A stretch of DNA of 43,447 nt, taken from positions 1-43,447 of the forward strand of contig ONBC01000022.1 in assembly GCA_900315955.1 (NCBI GenBank). Direction: 5' to 3'. This stretch comes from an uncultured Prevotella sp. GTDB lineage: Bacteria; Bacteroidota; Bacteroidia; Bacteroidales; Bacteroidaceae. Below, piece after piece: positions 7,646-15,520 of this stretch (position 1 is its first letter; each line of letters opens with the position of its first letter). A model generated the notes under the pieces. It worked only from the letters and a program-made list of their open reading frames with translations, was not told the DNA's origin and made no database searches. Made by a program: the position numbers and the translations under genes.

Positions 7646-10486
7646 TTATCTGTTTTTCATGACCGTCTTCCTGACTGTCCCGTCAGGCATAACCCATATA
7701 GTCATACCATTTACCGACTTCAATGCTCTGCGTCCCGACAAGTCATAGATCAAGGGCTTATTCTTTTCTCCAAATCGAACAGGAGCAATGCCGTCGGCCT
7801 CCGTCTTCTCGCGAATATGGGTAAAGTCCTTCCAGACCGGTGCTGTCCTGTAGGCATCCAACGCACCTTTAGGAACAACAAGTTCGACATTATCTTTTGT
7901 CACCCAACGAAAAGCATCATCACTGGCTTGCGGAGGAATGGACGAATAGCAAAGAATTGTTTTCAGACTTGTACAGATGCGGAAAGCCTGACTGCCGATT
8001 TTCGGTTCACCACGTAAGATCAGCTTATTCATTTTGGCCGATGAAAAGGCAAGGGAACCTATAGAGTTGACCGTCTCCGGGATATCGACGACCGTCTCCG
8101 GAAGACTTTCAAAAGCAGAATCCCCTATTACAGTCAAGCCTCCCGGCAATACGACAGTCGTCAATGCCGGGCAATAAGACAAGGCGTTTGAGCCTATCAC
8201 GCTGCTATTTGCAGGAAGTGCAATGGATGACAACTTATTGTGTGTAAATGCATAAGAAGGGAAAGAAATGTCTGTAGAGAAATACCGATGCCCATCCGTC
8301 GTGACCCAGAAAGCGCTTCCTCCGGATACAATAGACGAATTGGTGAGATCCAGTTTCGTCAGTTTACCCTCTGTACTGTTGCCATATCTATCCACTCCCG
8401 CCATCTCAGATAGCAGACAGAGGTCAGAACCGTCAAGTTCTCCTCGAACCTTCAGAGAGGTAATGCCATAACGGGATGGATTCATTGTCATCTTATCACC
8501 ATCATAAGAATATGTGTTCGTTTCTTGAAGCACGTCAGACAGCCTCTGCCCTTTTTCGAGCGTGATGTCCAAATCTGTAGAAGCCGCCGTGGCATCGAGC
8601 ACTGCCAGCTTGCCAAAGTTTTTCCAAACATCTGCTGTTTGGTATCTGTTCTTTGCATTGGCTGCAACGAAAAGCGTACACAGACTGAGATCCTCTGGGA
8701 ATGCGCCGTCAACACATTGCGGAGCATCTGATGCAGGGCTTATGACTTGTGTCAAGGCATGACATTCTGAGAAGGCAAGACTGTCTATGTGCTTCAGGCC
8801 GGAAGGAAGGACGACAGTGTGAAGAGCCTGACACCCTTCAAATGCTTTTGCTGACACGTTCCATGTATTCTGCCCTAAGTCTATCCGCTGCAATGCCGTA
8901 CAATCGTCAAAGGCATGAGCGCCTATCAGGGCTGTCTCACGTGGGAGCGTCACTTGTCGAAGGCTCTTGCAATTCGCAAACATATACCTGCCAACCACCC
9001 CGTCAGACGTGAAGAAAGCACGCGGGTCCATAGAAGGCAGGGGGTCCGATGTCGGACAAGCAGCACGGGCCGCACGTATTCCTTCCATAGCACAAGTGTC
9101 GTAGACAAAACCACGTGAGCGGTACATCAAAGCCATAGATCCGCTCGTCGCACTCTTTTTGCCTCCTGGATCCCAGTAGAACGGGGTCATATGATGCCTT
9201 AACATAGCAAGCATCAGATACCGGTTCCATTCTTTTATTGACTGATCGTGCAACTCCTGACTTTCTCCTGTTCCAACTGTCCGCCAGCATGCTGCATATT
9301 CTCCGATAATAACAGGAATGCCATGACGAACAAATTTTGAATACAAACGGTCAAGATATATGTCTATCAAATCATATTCCTTGTCGTATGGCGTATTGCG
9401 TGAGCTTGCTGACAAATGATTGCCGCTGCCCCAGTAATAATAGTTTTTCCCCCAGGTCTGATCTTTAGCAAAAAGAGAAAACAGTTGTGGCATATAGCAG
9501 TGTGTTTCAAGCATCAGACGGTCGGGGGTATCATCAACCGGCATCGACCAAGTGTATTCCATGGCATTATGAATATCGGCCTCAAGCGACTGAACAATAA
9601 GCGTACGCCAACGGTTATTTCCCCCCGTAGCTCTGACAGCATCAACAAAAGCCTGCAGATACCGATCAAGAGCCTGCTGGGCTTTCACGGACGCACCCAC
9701 TCCGGAATTCATCATCGGCTCATTAGTTCCGGCAAAAAGCACATGCTCGTCATAGGCCTTAAAATAATTTGCGATCTGGGTCCACAACGTAGCCTGCATC
9801 TTTGCCACTTTCTCTATGTTGGCCTCGGTCAAGTCGGTAAAGCCTTTAGTCTGCAACCAGTTATCGTCATAATGACAGTTGATGACAACCCAGAGGTCGT
9901 CCTTGATACAATAATCGACGACTTCCTTGATTCTCGCCATCCAATCAGCATCTACAGCCGTTCCGTCGCCTCCGGAAGCATGGACGTACCAGCTGACAGG
10001 AATTCTTATCGATTTGAATCCGGCGGCCTTCACAGAGTCAATCAATTGTTGTCTTACTCTCGGATTGTTCCATTGGGTCTCTGCATTTATACTCGCTACC
10101 GGCACCTCAAGCGAATTGCCAAGGTTCCATCCCGTCCCCATAAGCTGGGCTATCTCTGCTGCCCTGTGGCTGAAACCTTCCGGTGGTGCCGCTGTGCCGG
10201 AGAAGTAAGGCGCTCCACCTGATACAATACGGGCATGGGCAAGATTGAGTCTGCAGAGTTGTCCCTGCGTTTGATGGCCCTCAGCATCAGCACCCGCCAT
10301 TTCCCTAAGGAAGAGAATGTCGGTGCCATTGAGGGTCCCTTCCACTGTAAGATCTGTTATTGAATATTTGTCAGAAGAACGAATCAGTGAAGGCAGAGAC
10401 CCCGGCTCTGAAACTTTAATGCTTGTCTGTGCACAGATACTTATTGATGCCAATGTTAAAAAAAGAACAAATAAAAAGTGCTTCAT
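7646..10486 (-). CDS. Secreted GH5 glycoside hydrolase nested in an LRR protein
   Basis: The 946-residue protein has a signal peptide (1-19), an LRR-associated module (21-97, ITDLTVEGTLNGTDILFL), a GH5 catalytic domain (about 105-480), LRR_5 repeats (about 490-640), a second copy of the module (about 640-725), more LRRs (about 735-890) and a tail ending in PDGTVRKTVMKNR. GH5 signatures are GTGWNLGNSLE, IRIPVSW, H204, the acid/base Glu256 in GTNEPM, the TPFYWDPG strand, and the nucleophile Glu396 in IIGEYA. GH5 enzymes with this pattern are mostly endo-beta-1,4-glucanases or related beta-glucanases; subfamily 4 is my guess. It is the last gene of the FecR-SusC-sigma operon, 25 bp after the sigma gene, so it is likely induced by that signal pathway. 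Confidence 0.9.
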   Translation of the reverse strand: MKHFLFVLFLTLASISICAQTSIKVSEPGSLPSLIRSSDKYSITDLTVEGTLNGTDILFLREMAGADAEGHQTQGQLCRLNLAHARIVSGGAPYFSGTAAPPEGFSHRAAEIAQLMGTGWNLGNSLEVPVASINAETQWNNPRVRQQLIDSVKAAGFKSIRIPVSWYVHASGGDGTAVDADWMARIKEVVDYCIKDDLWVVINCHYDDNWLQTKGFTDLTEANIEKVAKMQATLWTQIANYFKAYDEHVLFAGTNEPMMNSGVGASVKAQQALDRYLQAFVDAVRATGGNNRWRTLIVQSLEADIHNAMEYTWSMPVDDTPDRLMLETHCYMPQLFSLFAKDQTWGKNYYYWGSGNHLSASSRNTPYDKEYDLIDIYLDRLYSKFVRHGIPVIIGEYAACWRTVGTGESQELHDQSIKEWNRYLMLAMLRHHMTPFYWDPGGKKSATSGSMALMYRSRGFVYDTCAMEGIRAARAACPTSDPLPSMDPRAFFTSDGVVGRYMFANCKSLRQVTLPRETALIGAHAFDDCTALQRIDLGQNTWNVSAKAFEGCQALHTVVLPSGLKHIDSLAFSECHALTQVISPASDAPQCVDGAFPEDLSLCTLFVAANAKNRYQTADVWKNFGKLAVLDATAASTDLDITLEKGQRLSDVLQETNTYSYDGDKMTMNPSRYGITSLKVRGELDGSDLCLLSEMAGVDRYGNSTEGKLTKLDLTNSSIVSGGSAFWVTTDGHRYFSTDISFPSYAFTHNKLSSIALPANSSVIGSNALSYCPALTTVVLPGGLTVIGDSAFESLPETVVDIPETVNSIGSLAFSSAKMNKLILRGEPKIGSQAFRICTSLKTILCYSSIPPQASDDAFRWVTKDNVELVVPKGALDAYRTAPVWKDFTHIREKTEADGIAPVRFGEKNKPLIYDLSGRRALKSVNGMTIWVMPDGTVRKTVMKNR

Positions 10487-10511
10487 ATCCTTGAATTTTA
10501 CCGATTTCTGT

Positions 10512-11072
10512 TTAGATATATTTGGCCAATAGCTGCGAAAGCAATTCTGTAGCCTGTTTGATATGATATCTTACTGTATTGACACTGATACCCATCACCT
10601 TGGAAATCTTTTCGTATTTTATATGCTCATGACGGCTCATTTCCCATACCTTGCGTGTCTTCTCTGGTAATGATCCAATGGCTTTTCTATAATATTCCTC
10701 AAACTCATCCTTCAGCACGTCGGAGATGGGAGAACGTTCATCGCTGAAAAGCATATCAAGGAAGTCGGCAAGTTGCTCATCACCTATTTGCGGCAAACGC
10801 GTCTCATGCCTGAATCTGGCCTGACGCATATAACTGATGCTTCTGTTGCGGACCAATCCCATGAGGAAGGCGCTCACAGAGCAAGGGATATTTACCTCCT
10901 CACGATGTTGCCAGACATAGATGAAGACATCATCGACAACCTCTTCTGCAGCCTCCCTGTCTTTTAGCACTTGGTAGGCAAAACTACACAACATATTGTA
11001 ATTAGAACAGTAGATGTCGTGCAATGTATGCTCGTCTCCCTCGCGCAATTTTATCAATTCTTTCTCTTCCAT
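10512..11072 (-). CDS. ECF RNA polymerase sigma factor (FecI-like)
   Basis: The 186-residue protein has sigma-70 region 2 (about 20-90, with AEEVVDDVFIYVWQHRE) and region 4 (about 125-180, KYEKISKVMGISVNTVRYHI, a helix-turn-helix). This is the size and layout of the Bacteroidetes ECF sigma factors linked to SusC/SusD loci. It would direct RNA polymerase to the promoters of this locus once released from the anti-sigma factor at 14379-15362. Unusually, it lies downstream of the SusC gene (11-bp gap) rather than in front of the anti-sigma gene. Confidence 0.93.
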   Translation of the reverse strand: MEEKELIKLREGDEHTLHDIYCSNYNMLCSFAYQVLKDREAAEEVVDDVFIYVWQHREEVNIPCSVSAFLMGLVRNRSISYMRQARFRHETRLPQIGDEQLADFLDMLFSDERSPISDVLKDEFEEYYRKAIGSLPEKTRKVWEMSRHEHIKYEKISKVMGISVNTVRYHIKQATELLSQLLAKYI

Positions 11073-11083
11073 GGCATGGTCTT

Positions 11084-14000
11084 CTACATTACAACATTAA
11101 GCCCTATTCTAATGATTCGACTATTAGGATAATGACCGGAGTCAATACCGTAGAACATGATGCTGCCTCCACTTTCCGGATCACCATAGCGGCTGTATGG
11201 CGAGAGGCAGAGGACGTTGTCTGAAGCAATGAATATACTGGCGGAGCCAAGCCCGACACGGTGTACAATCTTAGATGGGACTTCGTACCCAAGTCGCAGA
11301 GTTGCTATCTTCAGAAAATCAGCGCGCCTTACCCAAAAGTCTGAAGCTCTCATATTCCAGTTCACGTCATTGATAGACAAGCGCGGATTAGTGCCATTAA
11401 CATTGGATGCAGACCATGCTTTCTTGTACTCACTGCGAAGGATAGAGGGTACACTGTTGTCTGTTGACGTAAGCAGCGTAAGTCTCATGGCCGAAAAGGA
11501 CAAGAGCTTCTGACCTAATCGCCCATATCCACAAAGCAAAAACGAGAAGGCCTTCCAATGAAGGTTAAGGGTGAAGCCAAAGTCAAGTTTGGGATAACCG
11601 TTACCTATGTTTGTCTTGTCTGCATCCGTGATATGCCCGTCTCCGTTGACATCCACAAAGCGGATATCCCCAGGGCTGGCATTCTGTTGATAACTCGACA
11701 ATCCTTTCTCTCGGGCCAGCCTATTAACCGCGTCTATTTCTGCCTGGTTATGGAAAATACCTTGCGTACGATAAGCATACCATGTTCCGGCCGGCCATCC
11801 GTTCCGGATGATAGTGATATCGTTCCAGTGAAAGCCTAAAGGCAGTCCTTGTTCAATAAAGATATCATTGCCGACATTGGATACTCTGTTTTTAAATGAA
11901 GTAAGAGTCAATAGGCTTTTAATGTCCAACTGACCTGTTTTATAGGATCCGGCAACAGATATTTCCACCCCATGATTAACGATGTTTCCTTTATTGGTAT
12001 AGATGTTCTGATAACCTATGGAAGGGCGCAATATTTCCTGAAGCAGCAGACCGGTTGTCGTACGGATATAATAGTCAAGGCTCAGCTTCAGTGAAGAGCC
12101 TGCCAGTTGCGCGTCGAGTCCGAAGTTCCATTGCCGGTTCTGTTCCCATCTAAGCATTTCGTCCACAGGCTTGACCTGTGCTACTCCATTGACCGTCTTG
12201 CCGCTCTGAGTGGCAGCTTGCTCCCCATAAAACTTATAAGCAATATTCTCCGTAGTCATCTGAGCAGTACTCAAATCCGTCGGTTGACCTGCATTGCCTG
12301 TTATTCCCCAGCCTATTCTGAGTTTTAAGTCATCAAGGAAATGCTGGCTTTCCATGAAGCGCTCTTCTATGGGTCTCCATGAAAAGGCAACCGACGGGAA
12401 CGTTCCCCATCGATTGGGCTTGGTAAAGTTTGAACTGCCGTCACGTCTCAAGGTCGCAGCAAACTGATACCGGTATTTCCATGAAGCCATGATTCTTCCG
12501 TAAAGAGAGAAAAAGCGTGACGACGTGACAAAAGTACCCAAGGCTTGCTTAGTATCCAATGAGCATGTTAAGTCAATGTCCCTCACCGTCTCATTGGGAA
12601 AATCACTGGAACGGGCAGAGTTCCAACTTCCACCAGTACGGGAGATGCTGTTGCCGAACATGACCGCCAGTTTCAAGTCTGGTGAAGAATATTTCCAAGT
12701 AACGTAATCTTCCAATGAGCTCTTATAATAATTAGCTTTCGCCAGCAAGAAAGTGTTTTCATTGTTAGCATAACTGACGATGGGTACTGATATCAATGTT
12801 GGCACACCGTTATCGTATTCATAGTTATAGCGCTTTGCCTTATAGACATATTTTGACTGGTTCTCCAAATTTGTCAGGTAAGAATAAATCACATTGAATG
12901 TCAACCCTTTCGCCGGGTTGAGTTGAAGATTGGCATAAGTAAGAAGATCATCAAATTTCGAGGAATAATCACGGTCTCGTGTCAGCGCATATGAATTATC
13001 GAGTTTATAGACCTCGCTTTGTGCCGAGCTCTGTTTATAAGTGCCATAGGAACCATCGGGGTTAACTACATTGGGACTTATTATGTTTCCATTGTCATCC
13101 GTATAGTCCATTGAAGGGGGCTGAAGCGCATAATCCAATATATTCTGTGAATTATTGCCAAAATTACGATGAGAAAAAACTGCGCCGCCTGTAAGTCTTA
13201 TGACAGAGCCTGACTGGGCTGAGAACGACAAGTTTATATTAAAGCGGCGGAAGCTGCTACCCACAAGAGTACCTCCTAAATTGTAATAGCCTATAGAAGC
13301 AATTCCGTTAACGCAGTCTGTCCCAGCCTCAATAGCAGTATAGTATTTGGCGAACGCCCCCGTTTGCTTCATCGTCTTCTGCCAATTGATATTCTTCCTC
13401 ATTCCATTGTATTCTTTCCCCCATATAGGCATCACGATATTGGAATTATCATTGGCTCTTGCCTTTCTGATGGCCTCCGCATAATCTTCCACAGACAGCG
13501 ATTCAAGAGTTCCCGACATAGAATTTATCCCAAATTGAGCAGAAGCCATTACACGTGGTTTGCCCAAATGTCCTTTCTTCATTGTAACCATCACGACTCC
13601 GTTAGCTCCTCTGGCACCATATACGGCTGTAGCAGATGCATCTTTGAGAATATCGATTTGCTCTATGTCATCAGGATTGAGAAAACTGATGTCTTTACCC
13701 ATTTGAATACCATTGACAACAAACAAAGGCGAGGTAGAGTTATTTGCTGTCGCCAACCCACGCACGATAACATCCGGAGAACTTCCAGGTGAGGCATCAT
13801 TGTTATTGACAAAGACTCCGGCGGTTCCTTGTACCATCTCTGAGATGGTCGATACAGAGCGTTGTCGGGCTGTCGCTACATCAACACTGACTACAGAACT
13901 GGAAACGTCTGACCGGCGGGCAGTACCATATCCAATGACAAGCACTTCGGACAGTTCTCTTTCATAAGCCATCTTGTCAGATATCATTGACGTAGCTGGA

Positions 14001-14359
14001 CGAGGGTGCTCCTTTGTCTTTTTTCTGTGTTTCTTATCCCTGACAACTTGTATGTTTCTCCGTTTAAGCAAGATAAGCTTCCCCCTCACCTCATAGCCTA
14101 TCTCTGGCTGTGCCGAAAAAAGCTGAGCGAGAATATCTGTGATGGAACCGCCTTTGACATAAATTGAAACACGACGTCCCAAGTCAAGGATTCCTGCCTC
14201 ACCGGCGACAGAATAGCCCGTGACACGTTTAAGTTCGACCAAAACTTTCCTTACCTTCATATGATGGACATGAAGGGAGAAGCTCTGAGCTTGCAGGCAT
14301 AAGCCATGGCCAAGCAGCAAAACCAGCAGTAGTAGGCTTTTTCTTTTAAGTATTCTCAA
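11084..14359 (-). CDS. SusC-like TonB-dependent transducer with STN domain, no SusD partner
   Basis: The 1091-residue protein has a signal peptide (1-25), an STN (secretin/TonB short N-terminal) domain (about 27-100, VRKVLVELKRVTGYSV), a basic linker (RDKKHRKKTKEH), a plug beginning LSEVLVIGYGTARRSD (about 136-150) and a beta-barrel. STN domains contact FecR anti-sigma proteins in the periplasm, so this is a signal-transducing SusC. It lacks the carboxypeptidase-regulatory-like domain normally found between STN and plug. No SusD gene follows. It is clearly paralogous to the SusC at 2457-5654: both have GDIRFVDVNGDG, NPRLSINDxNWNMR and a C-terminal DSGHYP/DAGHYP region. It starts 19 bp after the anti-sigma gene. 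Confidence 0.93.
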   Translation of the reverse strand: MRILKRKSLLLLVLLLGHGLCLQAQSFSLHVHHMKVRKVLVELKRVTGYSVAGEAGILDLGRRVSIYVKGGSITDILAQLFSAQPEIGYEVRGKLILLKRRNIQVVRDKKHRKKTKEHPRPATSMISDKMAYERELSEVLVIGYGTARRSDVSSSVVSVDVATARQRSVSTISEMVQGTAGVFVNNNDASPGSSPDVIVRGLATANNSTSPLFVVNGIQMGKDISFLNPDDIEQIDILKDASATAVYGARGANGVVMVTMKKGHLGKPRVMASAQFGINSMSGTLESLSVEDYAEAIRKARANDNSNIVMPIWGKEYNGMRKNINWQKTMKQTGAFAKYYTAIEAGTDCVNGIASIGYYNLGGTLVGSSFRRFNINLSFSAQSGSVIRLTGGAVFSHRNFGNNSQNILDYALQPPSMDYTDDNGNIISPNVVNPDGSYGTYKQSSAQSEVYKLDNSYALTRDRDYSSKFDDLLTYANLQLNPAKGLTFNVIYSYLTNLENQSKYVYKAKRYNYEYDNGVPTLISVPIVSYANNENTFLLAKANYYKSSLEDYVTWKYSSPDLKLAVMFGNSISRTGGSWNSARSSDFPNETVRDIDLTCSLDTKQALGTFVTSSRFFSLYGRIMASWKYRYQFAATLRRDGSSNFTKPNRWGTFPSVAFSWRPIEERFMESQHFLDDLKLRIGWGITGNAGQPTDLSTAQMTTENIAYKFYGEQAATQSGKTVNGVAQVKPVDEMLRWEQNRQWNFGLDAQLAGSSLKLSLDYYIRTTTGLLLQEILRPSIGYQNIYTNKGNIVNHGVEISVAGSYKTGQLDIKSLLTLTSFKNRVSNVGNDIFIEQGLPLGFHWNDITIIRNGWPAGTWYAYRTQGIFHNQAEIDAVNRLAREKGLSSYQQNASPGDIRFVDVNGDGHITDADKTNIGNGYPKLDFGFTLNLHWKAFSFLLCGYGRLGQKLLSFSAMRLTLLTSTDNSVPSILRSEYKKAWSASNVNGTNPRLSINDVNWNMRASDFWVRRADFLKIATLRLGYEVPSKIVHRVGLGSASIFIASDNVLCLSPYSRYGDPESGGSIMFYGIDSGHYPNSRIIRIGLNVVM

Positions 14360-14378
14360 TCGGTTCTAATTGCTTGTC

Positions 14379-15362
14379 TTAATAGAGACGGTAGCCTTGC
14401 CTTGTCTTTTTCACATTTACGCCATTAACAGTTTTAATAGCTTCCAGAACGGTGGAGAGGGAGTCGTCCTTTGCACTGAAAACTCCCATGAAACGTTTTT
14501 CGGTACAGTTGGCAGCCAAAGAGACATTCACGCCATAGTTGCGAGAGAGCGTCTTGACTACATCAGACAACGGTGCATTATCAAAGAACATCATCGCCAT
14601 ATCCGCAGCCATAGCGCTGTTATCGAGCTTATCCACTGTAAAACGGTGTGTATATGTGTCCAAGTGTAAACACTCGTTCCTACCCATTTTCCTTTTGAGA
14701 GTAGTTCCTTTCATGTTAACTGTCACCGTTCCTTTCAGAAGCGATACTGTTGACAGACGCTCATTGGCATAGGCCTTTATTCGGAGAACGGTTCCTATAT
14801 CAGTTATTCTCATTCCTCTCGTCGTTATCGTCATAGGATGTGAAATGTCATGCTTGACCTCGATAAGCGCTTCGCCGTCAAGGGTCATTTCCCTACCGCC
14901 ACGCTTATCCATGACAAAAGAAAAATGCGTATTAGGATTGAGGGTAGCCCTCGATCCGTCCTCAAGAGTCACTGAAAGCATCTTACCTGTAGGAGCATAG
15001 AACGACACCTTGTCTGGTTCATCTGTTATCGAGCTCTTAAAATAAAGGTAGCTACACAATGGAACAATCAGTAAAAAAGCTACAGCTGCTGCTAACCACA
15101 CGAAACGAGAGCGACTGAAGTTATGATGAACCTCTTCATGGGGTTCCATAAAATACCTGTACTGAAATGTACCTTTATCTTGTAAATAATTGTATTTATC
15201 CTCAAGCATGCCTTGAGCTATCGCGAGTTTCAATGCATGAGTGATAGCTCCCCGATCCGTCGAAGAACTATTTGCAGCGATTTGCAAACGCTTGAAGTCG
15301 TCTGCATCTATGCTTCGGTCAAGAAGTGAGCTTGTTAACTCTTTGATCTCTTTTTCTTCCAT
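14379..15362 (-). CDS. FecR-family anti-sigma factor
   Basis: The 327-residue protein has a cytoplasmic N-terminal part (1-85), one transmembrane helix (about 88-107, VWLAAAVAFLLIVPL), a periplasmic FecR domain (about 118-215, GKMLSVTLEDGSRATLNP and GEALIEV) and a C-terminal DUF4974-like domain (about 250-327, DNAPLSDVVKTLSRNYGVNV). It would hold the ECF sigma factor at the membrane and receive the signal from the STN domain of the SusC-like protein encoded next. It is the first gene of the four-gene minus-strand operon and is divergent from the FAD oxidoreductase gene. Confidence 0.93.
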   Translation of the reverse strand: MEEKEIKELTSSLLDRSIDADDFKRLQIAANSSSTDRGAITHALKLAIAQGMLEDKYNYLQDKGTFQYRYFMEPHEEVHHNFSRSRFVWLAAAVAFLLIVPLCSYLYFKSSITDEPDKVSFYAPTGKMLSVTLEDGSRATLNPNTHFSFVMDKRGGREMTLDGEALIEVKHDISHPMTITTRGMRITDIGTVLRIKAYANERLSTVSLLKGTVTVNMKGTTLKRKMGRNECLHLDTYTHRFTVDKLDNSAMAADMAMMFFDNAPLSDVVKTLSRNYGVNVSLAANCTEKRFMGVFSAKDDSLSTVLEAIKTVNGVNVKKTRQGYRLY

Positions 15363-15520
15363 CTTGTCACTTTACAAACAAAAATACGCATATACGGAGA
15401 TTGACTGATAGTGCAAAGAATAAAAAAGTCACTCATTTATGATCTTTTAACCAAAAAAGGAACTTCACAAACTATCACAATAGGCCTTGTCGTGCGTTTC
15501 TTTAATAAGGAAACCGAAAT

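Noticed and set aside
15379-15386. TATTTTTG box as the promoter of the FecR operon
   Set aside because: It matches the -7 consensus on the minus strand but would give a leader of only about 10 nt and has no -33 at the right spacing, so I did not list it as a feature.
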